Positions 44,575 to 55,674 of a stretch of 64,000 nt of DNA are shown piece by piece. The stretch spans positions 96,615,307 to 96,679,306 of the forward strand of contig OZ010800.1 in the NCBI GenBank assembly GCA_963932465.1, in the 5' to 3' direction. The notes below the pieces were generated by a model. That model was not told the DNA's origin, ran no database searches, and saw only the letters and a program-made list of their open reading frames with translations. Position numbers and translations under genes: made by a program. The DNA is from Maratus speciosus. Taxonomy: Eukaryota > Arthropoda > Arachnida > Araneae > Salticidae. Position 1 is the stretch's first letter. Each line of letters begins with the position of its first letter.

Positions 44575-45023
44575 CCGGGTGTCCCAAAAAGGACTGATTT
44601 TAAAATTCAATAACTTGCAAACGGTGACAGATATTTAAAAAATTCTTGCAGGAGGGTTATGCATAAGGTCAAAAGTTTTTTTACAGTGATTTTCGATTTT
44701 AGTTTGAATTACAAACAATAGATGGCGCTGCGATCAATATACGCTGAATTCAGGCTCGATTTTTGGAACTTCGTGGCCCGGATAATACATTTCCATCTCC
44801 TTTTTCAGCATGGAACAAGAGAAAGGACTAGAAATCGAGCCTGTATTTAGTGACTATTGCTTACAGCGCCATCTATTGTTTGTAATTCGAACTAAAATCG
44901 AAAATCACTGTAATAAAACTTTTGACCTTATGCATAAACCTCCTGCAAGAATTTTTTAAATATCTGTCACCGTTTGCAAGTTATTGAATTTTAAAATCAG
45001 TCAGTCCTTTTTGGGACACCCGG
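44575..45023. mobile_element. Palindromic MITE, 449 bp, CCGGGTGTCCCAAAAAGGAC ends
   Basis: The arms of about 190 bp pair almost completely (CCGGGTGTCCCAAAAAGGAC with GTCCTTTTTGGGACACCCGG; ATAACTTGCAAACGGTGACA with TGTCACCGTTTGCAAGTTAT; TAGATGGCGCTG with CAGCGCCATCTA, allowing one mismatch). TA flanks both ends (44573-44574, 45024-45025). The right arm has an extra TCAG. The unpaired centre is about 70 bp. A transcript would fold into a long hairpin. Confidence 0.88.
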
Positions 45024-46140
45024 TATGAATGAATAAATAATGGAAACATAAAGATTATGCACAAAATTTAATGGAGGGAGGATAGACTATAGTCAGACTT
45101 TTTTCCCCCTTTTACCCAGAAGAAAGAAAAAAAAAGCAAAAACTTTACTCTGCAAAAGAAAGGAAGAAAGAAACATTGAATAATATATTCAACAAGTCAT
45201 AGGAACCACAGTAGTTAGTTAGGTACCTCAGCTAAAAGTAGGCCGAGATTTTTTTTCTTGATTGGTGCAGTTTCCCAAAACAGGGCAAAATTTTGCATAA
45301 GTCATGAGAAAGACATCATTTTTATTTCGTAACTAGAAAGCCCAAAGTGTAAACTTTTATTTACAACAAAAAGAAATTGGAAATTTCATTTGCCTTTTTG
45401 TGTAGAGCCTTTTTCGTAAAATCACAAAAATTTGGAAAAATAACCATAACTTTCAACTTTGGTTTAATTTTTTGGCCCTAAATATTTAAAATTAATTTTT
45501 TAAATATTTTTTATTAAAATCTGCATCTTTTGATGTACTTACTGTGATATTTTTAAGATGATTCGCATTTTAGATCCAGAGAAACAATTTTTTGAAAATG
45601 GAACTGCAGCCTAAAAATACAGACTCAGAAATGTGCGATTTGAGAAAAATCCAAAAATTGGACCCCCATATCTCACAAACTATGAGATCTAGGAAGGAAA
45701 ATTTTCTGATATATTCATATCATGATAGAATTAGCATATACACCGAGTTTCATCCAAATCCCGGGGTTCGGGTTACAAATCATAAAAAATTTGGTTGAAT
45801 TGACATGGACCCAAAAACTAAATTTTTATACGACCCCCGTAGAGTAAAATTTCCAATTAGAAATTTTTTTCTTATCCATTCCTGCTTTAAACACAAACAA
45901 ATTCCTCTTGATATCTCCAAAACTCACAGAGACATTAAAATCCAAAATTCGGGACTTACACCATCATCTCCTGCCTCTGAGCTACAAGTTGTCTCATTTT
46001 GAATGTGAGATAGGGATCATCTGCAAATTATGCATTATAAAAACTCAGTTTAAGACAGTGCGTCTCTTTTGGAAATAAAATAGCAGCGAGTACATTTTAC
46101 GCAAGACTTACTTTCAAAATATGCTGTAGGTCTGCCCTAG

Positions 46141-46906
46141 AGGTCTGCACGGGCCGAAATTTCCCTGCCGGTTCCGGCGTGATCCACTGAAAAGATTTCT
46201 GCTCTGCCTTGGAAAAAGTTCAAATCTCGGCTCGGTCCGACTTAATTTCTACAAAATATAGTTTTTTTTTATGTCGATATGGTTAAAAAAATTTCGTATG
46301 GAGGAGTTCTGACTAAAAATATTTATTATAGCTTTTCTTTTGTCATGTTTATAATATCCATTTTTAAAGAAGCGCCAAAGGCTTATTTATTCTTTTTAAT
46401 GAATATCTATTTTTATGTAAGCGTTTAACTTATCATTTAATATTTTTAATCAATTTTCCATGCATTGGAGACTATAAAAAATATTATACACTGAAATCTT
46501 CTAAGACGGAATCACATAGGAAAGAAAAAAAATGCGTTATATACAAGTTCCCTTTTTAGGAGGTGTAAATGTAATAAATTTTTCTCTCAGGTATTATAAT
46601 ATTCATTTTGCATGGATCAACACATTTTTCGTTTAAGACAGAATTTCGACATAGGCAGGTTCTTTTTCACTGGTTTTATTGTATTTTATTTTTTTTTTTG
46701 CCTTTAAATCTACTGTCCTTTAACAAAATGAATTTTAAAGTTTAATTGTAGAATAATGGCAATTAAAAAATATATGCATTTTTTGTAAAAATTTTTGTAT
46801 TGAGCCAAATTTTACTGATTTTTGCACGGATCAGGTCTGTCAGGGACAATGATTTTAATACGGGTTGTGTCGAGACCGGGACTGAAAATTTCGTCCTGTG
46901 TAGACC
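46141..46906. mobile_element. TIR element with AGGTCTGCACGGGCCGAAAT ends, 766 bp
   Basis: AGGTCTGCACGGGCCGAAAT at the left and ATTTCGTCCTGTGTAGACCT at the right are imperfect inverted repeats. CTAG or TAGG abuts both. It contains AT-rich filler and no transposase. The GC-rich ends against an AT-rich body fit a hAT-like MITE, but the target duplication is not clear. Confidence 0.6.
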
Positions 46907-47487
46907 TAGGAAGACGAATGCCAGCACCAGTTCGGTATGAAAAAATACGTCAGGCCCAGCTGGGCTGAGCCATCAGAGAAAGTAATGTCCGGGCCTGACG
47001 GGTCTCCAGAATACATTTTTTCATGGCCTCGCCGGGATGATATAAAACGTGAAGTTGTGAGGTCTAAAATCATGAGCCCCCCTTCCCCTCCCTTCTTAAT
47101 CGGCATGGTACGAAAAACTTTGTTTTAAATGAACTGATGGACATTTAAATAGTACAGAAAGGAGGAGGAAAGAGCTAAAGTTGAACTGAATCCTATGTTT
47201 AAGCCTCAGAAAGGAGTTAGTTATTCACCTGCATATTTTTAAAAAAGAATTTAAATATTCTATGAGGCACCAATCTTTGTTTAAAACTTTAATAGCATTT
47301 TTCTGCATTATGGTTTTTTAGGTAGCTTTCTTTACAAAAAGCTACCTATTGCAGCCGTTCGGAGGAAAGCGATTTCAAAAAATTTTGGTATATTTTCATC
47401 GATCATGACCCCCAGACCCCGAAACCACCCTCCGTTCAAAATTGATATATATATATATATATCTGACCTATGTCACACTGTAACTCT

Positions 47488-49225
47488 CGTATTTATGAAC
47501 CGATTTGGATGTAATTCGGTGTGTACATAGTACATACCAATGTCTCGACCGAGTTCGTTGGCCAGCTTCATCCGCCATTTTGTTTCAAAATGGCGGCCAT
47601 TTAAAATTTTTAAAAAAATTTTTAAATTTGAAATGTGGTACCAAAAAATTGAAAATGGAAAAATATTTTTTTCTTATGTATTTGACCTTTATACAAAGAC
47701 TCCGTAGCAGTTTTTGTTTCGTCTATATCTTAAAAAATGGCTGAGTTATAGCATTTTGAATTTCTAGCGAAGCTGACATTTTGAAACGTCCTGAATTTTG
47801 TCACGCGATAAAAGGCGTATTTATGAACAGATTTGGATGTAACTTCGTTTATACATAGTACAGACCAATGTCTTGAACGAGTTCGTTGACCAGCTTCATC
47901 CGCCATCTTGTTTAAAAATGGCGGCCATTTAAAATTTTAAGAAAAATTTAAATTTGAAACGTGGTAGCAAAAAATTGAAAATTGAAAAAATATTTTTTTC
48001 TTATGTGTTTGACCTTGATTAAAAGATTCGGGAGCAGTTTTTGTTTCGTCTATATCTTAAAAAATGGCTGAGTTATAGCATTTTGAATTTCTAGCATGGC
48101 TGACATTTTGAAACGTCCTGATTTTTGCCACGTGATAACAGACGTATTTATGAACCGATTTGGATGTACCTTGGTGTGTACATAGTACACACAAATAACT
48201 CAACCGAGTTCGTTGACCAACTTCATTCGCCATCTTGTTTCAAAATGGTGGCCATTTAAAAAAATTAAAAAAAAAATTAAATTTAAAATGAGATACCAAA
48301 AAATTGGAAAATGAAAAAGATTTTTTTTGTACGTGTTTGACCTTAATACAAAGATTCCGGAACAGGTTTTGTTTCGTCTACATCTAAAAAAATGGCTGAG
48401 TTATAACATTTTGAATTTCTATTGTGGCTGACATTTTAAAACGACCTGATTTTTGTCACGCGATAACAGGCGTATTTATGAACCGATTTGAATGTAACTT
48501 GGTTTGTACATAGTACATACCAATGTCTCGACCGAGTTCGTTGGCCAGCTTCATTCACCATCTTGTTTCAAAAGTGTTGCCATTTAAAAAAAAATGTAAT
48601 TTAAAATTTAAAATGATGTATTAAAAAATTGGAAAATGAAAAAGATTTTTTTTATGTGTTTGGCCTTGATACAAAGATTCTGGAGCAGTTTTTGTTTCTG
48701 AAAATTTGTTCTTTTGTTTATATCTTAAAAAGTGGTTGAATTATAGCACTTTGAATTTCTATCATGGCTAACACTTTGAAACGATCTTGTATTTGTCACG
48801 TGATACCACACGTATTCGCTATTTCGATGGAAGAAGGCATGTGGATAGTATACATCAAAATCTCGACCAAGTTCGCTGGCCAGCTTCATCAGCCTTCTTG
48901 TTTCAAAATGGCGGCCATTAAATAAAAAAAAAATATTTAAAGTGAGGTGCAAAAAAATTAGAAATTAAAAAAGGTTTCTTTCTTAAGTATTTGTCCTTGA
49001 TATAAGGATTCAGGAGCATTTTTTGTTTGTCTTTATCTTAAAAAATAGCTCGGATATAGCAGTTTCAATTTCTAAAGTGGGTGACATTTTGAAAAATCTG
49101 ATTTTTTGCATGCGACAGCACTCGTATATATCAACCGATTCCGATATGAGTGAGCATGTGCACAGCAATTACTAAGGTCTCGACCAAGTTCACTGGTTAG
49201 CCTCATCTACCATGTTGTCTTAAAA
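47488..49225 (+). repeat. ~327-bp satellite array, six units
   Basis: Units begin CGTATTTATGAACCGATTTGGATG at 47488, 47816, 48143, 48471, 48811 and 49123 (spacing 328, 327, 328, 340, 312). Shared blocks are ACCGAGTTCGTTGGCCAGCT, TTTCAAAATGGCGGCCATTT, GTTTCGTCTATATCTTAAAA and GGCTGAGTTATAGCATTTTG. Divergence rises from left to right. Frames in it (47505, 48725) are satellite by-products. Confidence 0.88.
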
Positions 49226-49330
49226 TGGCAGGCACTTTAAGAAATAGCCGAATTTGGCAGCCAAATATAAGTGACTTTAAATAAAAGCAGCTTGGATAAA
49301 GCTGACTAATTTCGCGAAATTCTCATTCAT
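49225..49330 (-). repeat. Dispersed repeat D, copy 3 (weak)
   Basis: CAGCTTGGATAAAGCTGACTAATTTCGC aligns loosely with the repeat D block CAACTTGGAGATAGCTGGGTAATTTAGC at 34000-34030. Confidence 0.35.
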
Positions 49331-49456
49331 AATGATTTAGTATTGATAAAAATTAGTATTGAATCTCCTACATTCGGTTTCCACTTAATTGAGCTTCGTG
49401 TGTTTGAATAATATAAGTTGGCTTTTTAAAAATAAGGAATATGAAAGCTACCTCTT

Positions 49457-50034
49457 CCTCCCGGCACTGGCCGGAAGGACTTTTTTTCACCATTTCTTGT
49501 CTTTAAATTATTGTAATTCAAGAATAGTTAAAGAAAAAATGTGCAAACTTGGAACATGTCTTTTTTGATCAATTTACATTAATTTTGTTTTGGCAAATTT
49601 GAGAAAAAAACATTTACTTTTAATGATATGATTTTTAAAAAATAAGTTACATTATTTTTTATATTTATATTTTTAATATTTTAAAAGTTAATATCGAAAA
49701 AATCCTGAAAGAAAATTAAAATTATATTTCCCTCTTTAACTAGATGAAAAAAATGTAAAATTCTATAAATAATGTTTTGAGTTATAATAATCTGAAATTA
49801 CCCCACTTAATAAAAATAATAATCGTTTAAATTGTTTTAAAAACTTTATGAGAAATTTTAGGATGTGATTTTGTTTGCAAATCATAGATTAACCGTCATA
49901 TAAAAGAAAAAAAATCAAAATTCTAACTCAATAAATGTATTTTTTACATGTTTCCTGGAACTTTTAAAGTAACATTGTTTCTTGAATTACACGCATTCCA
50001 ATTTGCGTCTAATCCCCTAAAATCTGACGAATTA
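49457..50034. other. AT-rich stretch, nothing recognised
   Basis: No bounded repeat or gene is recognised. Confidence 0.4.
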
Positions 50035-50324
50035 TTTAAACGGGCATATCTCTGTTAATTTTGCAGATATGAAGGTGGAATTTTTGTATTTAATTCCGGA
50101 ATGGATAAAGAAATATTTCCTATTGGAAATTTTATCCTACGGGGGCCGTATAAAAATTTAATTTTTGTATTTTCTCAAATTGACCTCCCATGAAGTTTCA
50201 ACTTATCTCATCAAATTTTGCACCTTTTTTATGAAACGTTGCAATATGAAAGTATGTGTTTAGGGGCAATATTTAAGGAGATAGCCTATTGTTTCGATAT
50301 TTATGAATCACACTGTATATACTA

Positions 50325-50805
50325 CTAGCAGCCTTCCCCGCTTGTCCATTTTTCCAAACAAACCTTGTATCAAACAAAATGTATGTGTGAATTATCTTGT
50401 GTTTTAAAGCAAGACGATCATTTACTTTGAGTGTCCCTGCGAATTGCTATAAACACTATGAAAGTCATTATGCTATTATATTTTTTAATGTGTCAGAAAA
50501 AATTTCGGCTTTTAGGGACCAACTCTTTTACTTGATTATTTGCAGTGTGGATTTGTAAAGAACGATAGAACATATATGTAATATACTAAAACCATTCCTG
50601 AAAAATTAACAATGCAAGTCTTACCAAATTCTATCTAGTAGAACCTTTTAAAGAGGCTAATCTTTCATAATTGGTTCACCTTTTTATAGAACTTTCAGTC
50701 ATAATACTATAACTAAGTAGTATAGAACAATATGTGTTACGTACTAAAATCTTCTCTGAAAATTTAACTATCAGTGCAAGTTGCATCGAAATCCGCTCAG
50801 AACAA
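50325..50805 (-). mobile_element. Helitron-type 3' terminus (minus strand)
   Basis: The minus strand reads GGGGAAGGCTGCTAG followed by T. It abuts the end of the preceding inverted-repeat complex by a few bases. The body would lie to the right and may include the 86-bp array. The 5' end was not located. Confidence 0.4.
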
Positions 50806-50807
50806 TC

Positions 50808-51241
50808 TTTTTTAATGGCAAATGTTTGATATTTGGGTTCATTTGATTATGATATTGGCGAGATTAGCTCACGGTCAACATAAATGTACCCATTTTTTTA
50901 ATGGCAAATGTTTCATATTTGGGTTCATTTGATTACGATATTGGCGAGATTAGCTCACGGTCAACATAAATGTACCCATTTTTTTAATGGCAAATGTTTC
51001 ATATTTGGGTTCATTTGATTACGATATTGGCGAGATTAGCTCACGGTCAACATAAATGTACCCATTTTTTTAATGGCAAATGTTTCATATTTGTGTTCAT
51101 TTGATTATGATATTGGCGAGATTAGCTCACGGTCAACATAAATGTACCCATTTTTTTAATGGCAAAAGTTTCATATTTGGGTTCATTTGATTATGATATT
51201 GGCGAGATTAGCTCACGGTCAACATAAATGTACCCATTTTT
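50808..51241 (+). repeat. 86-bp minisatellite, five units
   Basis: ATGGCAAATGTTTCATATTT starts units at 50815, 50901, 50987, 51073 and 51159, exactly 86 bp apart. Units are nearly identical (for example GCGAGATTAGCTCACGGTCA in all). Such uniformity indicates recent expansion. The flanks are non-repetitive. Confidence 0.92.
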
Positions 51242-52128
51242 TCTGCTTATCCAGGAGCAAATGATAAATTGCCAAATATTAATTCAATTCCAATCGTTGA
51301 AAAATCAAACTTTTTTTTAACAGTACTAACATTGTTTTCATATTTAAATTAAATATTTACGTTTTATATTATTTATTTCTAATTAAAACTTTTTTCTGTG
51401 TATTAAATTGTTACAATGTATTTTCTTCATTTAAAAATAAAGGCCCAATATTAAACTTTATATAACATATGCTAAATAACCCCCTCCCCATAAATCTCTA
51501 AACTAAACAGATATGTATTTAGAAATTCTTAATTTATTCTTAAGGGAATAAAATAACTCGCGTTGTGTCCTTTATCAATAATTTAATCATAACAATAATA
51601 ATAATAATAGTAACAACAACCCAGTAAAGATCACCAGAATGTAAATTTCAGGGGCCTTGGAATGAAATTTACTCACCTTACTCAATGACAAATGTCAGAA
51701 AAAATGGTGATTTATTGAACCATATAATTATTTTCATACATAAACCACCAATAATGGGAATATTAAAATTTATATTTAAGTTATTTACTTTTCAAATGTA
51801 AATCTTTTATTAAAATGCACTGCATAAACTAATCTTATTGAATTGAGATAATATTTTTTATCCTAATGATTGTTATTTAATTTTTCCAATGCCTTCTCAA
51901 CACTGATATTTTTAACAATTAAAAAAAAATCTTAGAACAAAATACATATCTTAACTGCTTAATTTAATAAAATCATTTTAGGTTTTAGCCCTTATAATGT
52001 ATTTTTTTTAAATTTCAAATTTTAAGAATTTAATCAAATTAAATTCTTAGATGTCTTAATAAAATCACGTATTTTTAAAATTATATCATTTAAAGGTTGT
52101 AAATGATAACTCTCCTCCTTTTGATATA
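51242..52128. other. AT-rich stretch, nothing recognised
   Basis: A short (AAT)n-like tract lies near 51591-51608. No gene is recognised. Confidence 0.4.
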
Positions 52129-53320
52129 CTAGGAGGCTCGGCCCCTACGAGCCACGCTAGCCAACCCCCGTTCAGACACCGCAGTCTCTAAAAACACGCT
52201 AATTTGATTGGCTTTAAAAAGATTTTGAAAGATTGAATTATAATTTAAAAACAGTGGCGATCTCCCTATAAACGGGTTTCTATTAATTTTTCATTGATTG
52301 GGGAATTTTAAGGAAAAATCAGCTGCTGTTAAAGGATACAATGGCTCTTTTCGTTTTTGATTAAATAAAATCAGTTACACATTTCAAAATAAGCTAATAT
52401 AAAATTAATTAAGTAAAGAGAGTCTTTGTCTCCCGGTATTTTTTAACAAAGCGAAAAGAAAGTTCTTTTAAATAAGACATTTTAAATGTATCGTTTTTAA
52501 TCTGACGTAATTTTCACCAAACTTTTCTTTCTCTTTTTAATATTCACGTGAAAATACTTTCGTTAGAAATGAAATATGATTTGCGCTGGCCTAACAAAAA
52601 TAGTTGAAAAGATCATCTCAAAATATCAAATAAATGTCTCGCACAATTTTTAAATTTAAACTGTTTTGCAATATTATTTTTTGTTCATTTTACGTAATAA
52701 GTGTAATGTGACGTAATTTCTCCTATTTAAGACTTCTAACGCATGTTAATGAATTTATTATTTTAAAATATTCTTTCTCTTTTAAAATTCTCGTGTAAAT
52801 ATAGTTTTTATGAAGTAATTTTCAATAAGTTCCTGCTTTTTATAAGTAATTATTTAATTCTAATTTGAAAGTTTTTTTTTTGTTTATAATAGTCACGTGT
52901 AAATAAATTTTTAATTCGAAGCAAACATTATTGTTTGCGCTCTTTATACAGTTGGCAACAGTTTAAATTAATACCATTTTCTAAAATAAGTAAAAAATAT
53001 CTCTCAAAATGCTGAAAATTTGAATTTAAAATAGAAATAAAACCTCAAAAAATAAGCCAAATTAAAAAAAAATAAATGCAGTCTGCACATCGAGAAATTC
53101 TAACTTATAAAATTATCTAAAAATGAATTAATTCCCATGTATAGTTTTTGCTCCTTTAAAACTTTTTAATGGAACGCTTTTTTTCAACCTTATCATTAAA
53201 TATCTCTTAAAATAATTCTTCGATTTGAAAACTGTCTGCATCAGCGTGTTTATCAAACATTTCTCTATAATATCTACAATTTTCCTATTTTTGTATGCAA
53301 TATTTTTCTTAATATTAACG
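52129..53320 (-). mobile_element. Helitron-like element, second copy of the 38158 family
   Basis: The minus strand ends GTAGGGGCCGAGCCTCCTAG followed by T. The body matches the reverse complement of 37850-38158 and also 63266-64000 (TATCGTTTTTAATCTGACGTAATTTTCACC versus TATCGTTTTTAATATGACGTAATTTTCACC). Several sub-repeats contain CACGTGTAAAT or CACGTGAAAAT. The LINE inserted at its right side. No Rep/helicase coding is present. Confidence 0.6.
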
Positions 53321-53411
53321 GAGAAAGACCTCCGGTCAGAAAAAATTCAAAATCGGCGGCGGCGGGGGCGGCGGTACCACCGTATGTTACTTTTTTTTAG
53401 AATAGAGAGAT

Positions 53412-54005
53412 ATGTCCATAAATAATAAAAGAAATGATTATATTAAAAGACCAACTTATCAAGGCTGTCCACAGGGGTCGTGCCTTGGGCCGCTTCTGTG
53501 GCTAATCATAGCAAATATAATCTTAATAAACTTTTACAGTAAATTCGAAGACCTGTATGTTTTTTGCGATGACTTCAATATGGTTGTCAAAGCGAGGAGC
53601 AGACTCATCTTAGAGACCGAAACCAACCAAAAAATAAAACTTTTTTATAATATTTGCAATAACTTAAATTTACAGATTTCAAAGGAAAAAACGACTTTTA
53701 TTATGTTGGGGAAAAACACTTTGGATAAACGTCCACCAACCTTTAAATTGGGTAACTATACCATCAAGCCATTAAAGGAAATAAAAATTTTAGGGATAAT
53801 ATTCCAGAGTACTTTAAAATGGGACAAGCACATAACTAGCATAAAAAACAAAATTTTACAGCTAACCTCATCCATTAAACGGGTCTTCTCGGCTACTTGG
53901 GGGGTGGACAGAGGCTATCTTAGAACCTGGTACATAGCAGTACTAGAAAAAAATTATAGATTATGGTTCGGAGGTGTGGTTTGGAGACCTCAGGATAAAA
54001 GATAA
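53412..54005 (+). pseudogene. LINE reverse transcriptase, C-terminal part (197 codons)
   Basis: Begins inside the RT. GCPQGSCLGPLLW (residues 18-30) is motif B of non-LTR RTs, and VFCDD (50-54) is the catalytic motif usually written Y/F-A-D-D, here with Cys for Ala. EKTTFIMLGK and LGIIFQSTLKWDKHI (thumb) follow. The palm Asp (motif A) is missing because the element is truncated. A likely earlier frame (RIERYVHK at 53400-53425) belongs just upstream. The frame ends at 54005, but the protein continues in another frame from about 53974, so there is a frameshift in the overlap. The first Met is not a true start. Confidence 0.85.
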
Positions 54006-55137
54006 ACGCGCTCTCCAATCCATCCAAAGAACTTGTCTTACGTCAATAACTAAAACATATAAAAATGTTGCAACACATACGTTACAGGTCCTATTAGGAA
54101 TACCACCAATCTTAATAACACTGGAATATAAAAATCTAAAATACAATATTTTACACAATAAAAACTTATTACTTAAAGAACCCAAACCAATATGTAAAGA
54201 TGATATAGAAAATAAAATCCTAAAATATGAAATAAATCCGGAAATTCATTTAAATAACTTAATAGTTACAGACAAAATTATCACAAAAACTAATCTTATT
54301 TCGATTTACACAGATGGTTCTAAGGTGGACTCTGGCACAGCATATGCAATGGTAGCCTACAATCATAACATTAAAATTTATGAAAAAACAGTCAAACTGA
54401 GAGCAGAAAATTCAATCTTTCAGGCGGAGCTGCACGCAATAATTTCGGCAATTAATTGGGCCATTAACTCCCCTTATACAAAATTCCAAATATTAAGTGA
54501 CAGTCAATCTACTATTAAAGCCTTAGACAATTTATTTCCAACTAACCCTTCAATTTATTACATCCATAATTTAATTAAACAAAATCAAAATAAAATTTTT
54601 TACATTACTTGGATAAAAGGCCACATTGGCATAGCGGGTAATGAACTGGCGGATGAGCTGGCGAATGATGCCGCCCAGTACTGCGACCTACCAGTGGATC
54701 AAGGAGTTAAATTGCCTCGGTCCTATCTTATAAAATGTATTCGAACCCAATTACTAGACAGGTGGCAGTACAACTGGGATCACTCAGGGGGTGGCAGATA
54801 TGCGCACGGGCTGGTACCAAAAGTTCAGAACCAAATAATTTCAAAAGATAAAGTATCTATTTACTTTTTAACAGGCCGCGGCAGCTTCCCGTCTTTCCTT
54901 TATAATATCGGCAAAAAAGATGACGACCTTTGTAAATGTGGTGGTCGAGGAGACCCGATGCATTACATTTTCGGCAACTGCAAATTCATGAAGTTTAAAT
55001 TTTACAGAACAGAAACGACAATCCTTCAGGACATCCTAAAAATAATTAATGACCCGGCACAACTTAAAAAACTTTATGCTAACTACGATATTCTCAATAG
55101 CCATTATTCTTTTATTCAATATAAATACATTCAATAA
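53974..55137 (+). pseudogene. LINE RT end, RNase H and Cys-rich tail (387 codons)
   Basis: RALQSIQRTCL and HTLQVLLGIPPI are the region after the thumb in R1/Jockey polyproteins. RNase H: IYTDGSK (D114), FQAELHAI (E152), ILSDSQS (D176) and GNELADELAN (D227) give a complete D-E-D-D set. CKCGGRGDPMHYIFGNC is the C-terminal zinc-like motif. The frame is open to TAA at 55137. In a full element the RNase H would remove RNA from cDNA hybrids. It opens at a GTG inside the preceding frame, so it is a frameshifted continuation, not a separate gene. Confidence 0.88.
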
Positions 55138-55674
55138 TTACCTCTTCTGATTGCCTGTGGTGGACATGTCATTGGTCCACGTGGTGTATGGAAGGGTGTT
55201 TTTGAGATTGTTTTATTTTTAAGAACTTAAACACCACTAGAAATATTGTAAATATGCATAAATATTTTTGTTTAAAAGGGTGAAAAAAAAAGGGAAAAAA
55301 TATTTCTTATCAAATGAAAAGATGAATGTAAATACTTAAAATTTTTTCAAATAGTACGTAAATTCCGAAACATATAAATCATAATCGTAACATATTTCTA
55401 GGCTCGCCCTGAAACAATAGCCAATTGTGATTGGTAAAGAATCGCCATCTTAAATAATCATAAATTTTCACAGGCGGTCCGGGGACACGGCACTTGCCTC
55501 TTGTGCTCTCTTCGGCGTGTCAGGCGGGTCGTTCTGAAGTCTTCTTTCCCGGAGACTGGCGTTCTGGGCTTGTTTCCGCAGGTAGTAAAACTTTTCCCTG
55601 CCCTGGGCTTGGGGGTTACACCTAACCATAAGCCAAAAGCGGGTTCCCAGGGTGGGTGCTTACTTACTTACTTG

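Larger units (their letters stand above)
47322..49456. mobile_element. Element with GGTAGCTTTC ends enclosing a 327-bp satellite
   Basis: GGTAGCTTTCTTTACAAAAAGCTACC at 47322-47347 is itself a hairpin, and GAAAGCTACC recurs inverted at 49444-49453. Next to the hairpin lies a block CGATCATGACCCCCAGACCC followed by (TA)n at 47448-47462. The same order, reverse-complemented, occurs at 62542-62755, defining a family. The body is the satellite array. Confidence 0.5.
41531..50315. mobile_element. Inverted-repeat complex with GTGTGATTCATAAATATCG ends
   Basis: The left end GAGTGTGATTCATAAATATC and the right end GATATTTATGAATCACACTG are inverted and flanked by TA (41529-41530, 50316-50317). Pairing continues inward ~180 bp (GGCTATCTCCTTAAATATT; CATAAAAAAGGTG; GAGGTCTATTTGAGAAAATAC). 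Inside, 41690-42240 recurs inverted at 45280-45790, and 42535-42860 recurs direct at 45050-45330. It is either one 8.8-kb element or several related copies. Nested insertions account for 44575-45023, 46141-46906 and 47322-49456. No transposase is seen. Confidence 0.55.
53340..55674 (+). mobile_element. 5'-truncated R1/Jockey-type LINE
   Basis: Contains the C-terminal half of a reverse transcriptase, an RNase H and a CCHC-like tail, then a GC-rich 3' UTR (55470-55660) ending in a TTAC repeat (CTTACTTACTTACTTG). There is no endonuclease or ORF1. Such 5' truncation is typical of target-primed LINE insertion. A (GGC)n patch at 53355-53376 lies at the truncated side. The order RT, RNase H, cysteine motif, short tandem tail fits the R1/Jockey clade; the exact family is not determined. 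Confidence 0.85.

Noticed and set aside
47505..48952. Frames at 47505-47744 and 48725-48952 as small genes
   Set aside because: Both lie in the 327-bp satellite and shift with unit indels.
50808..51241. CRISPR-like array
   Set aside because: Units are contiguous 86-bp tandem copies without unique spacers, in a eukaryotic transposon-rich context.
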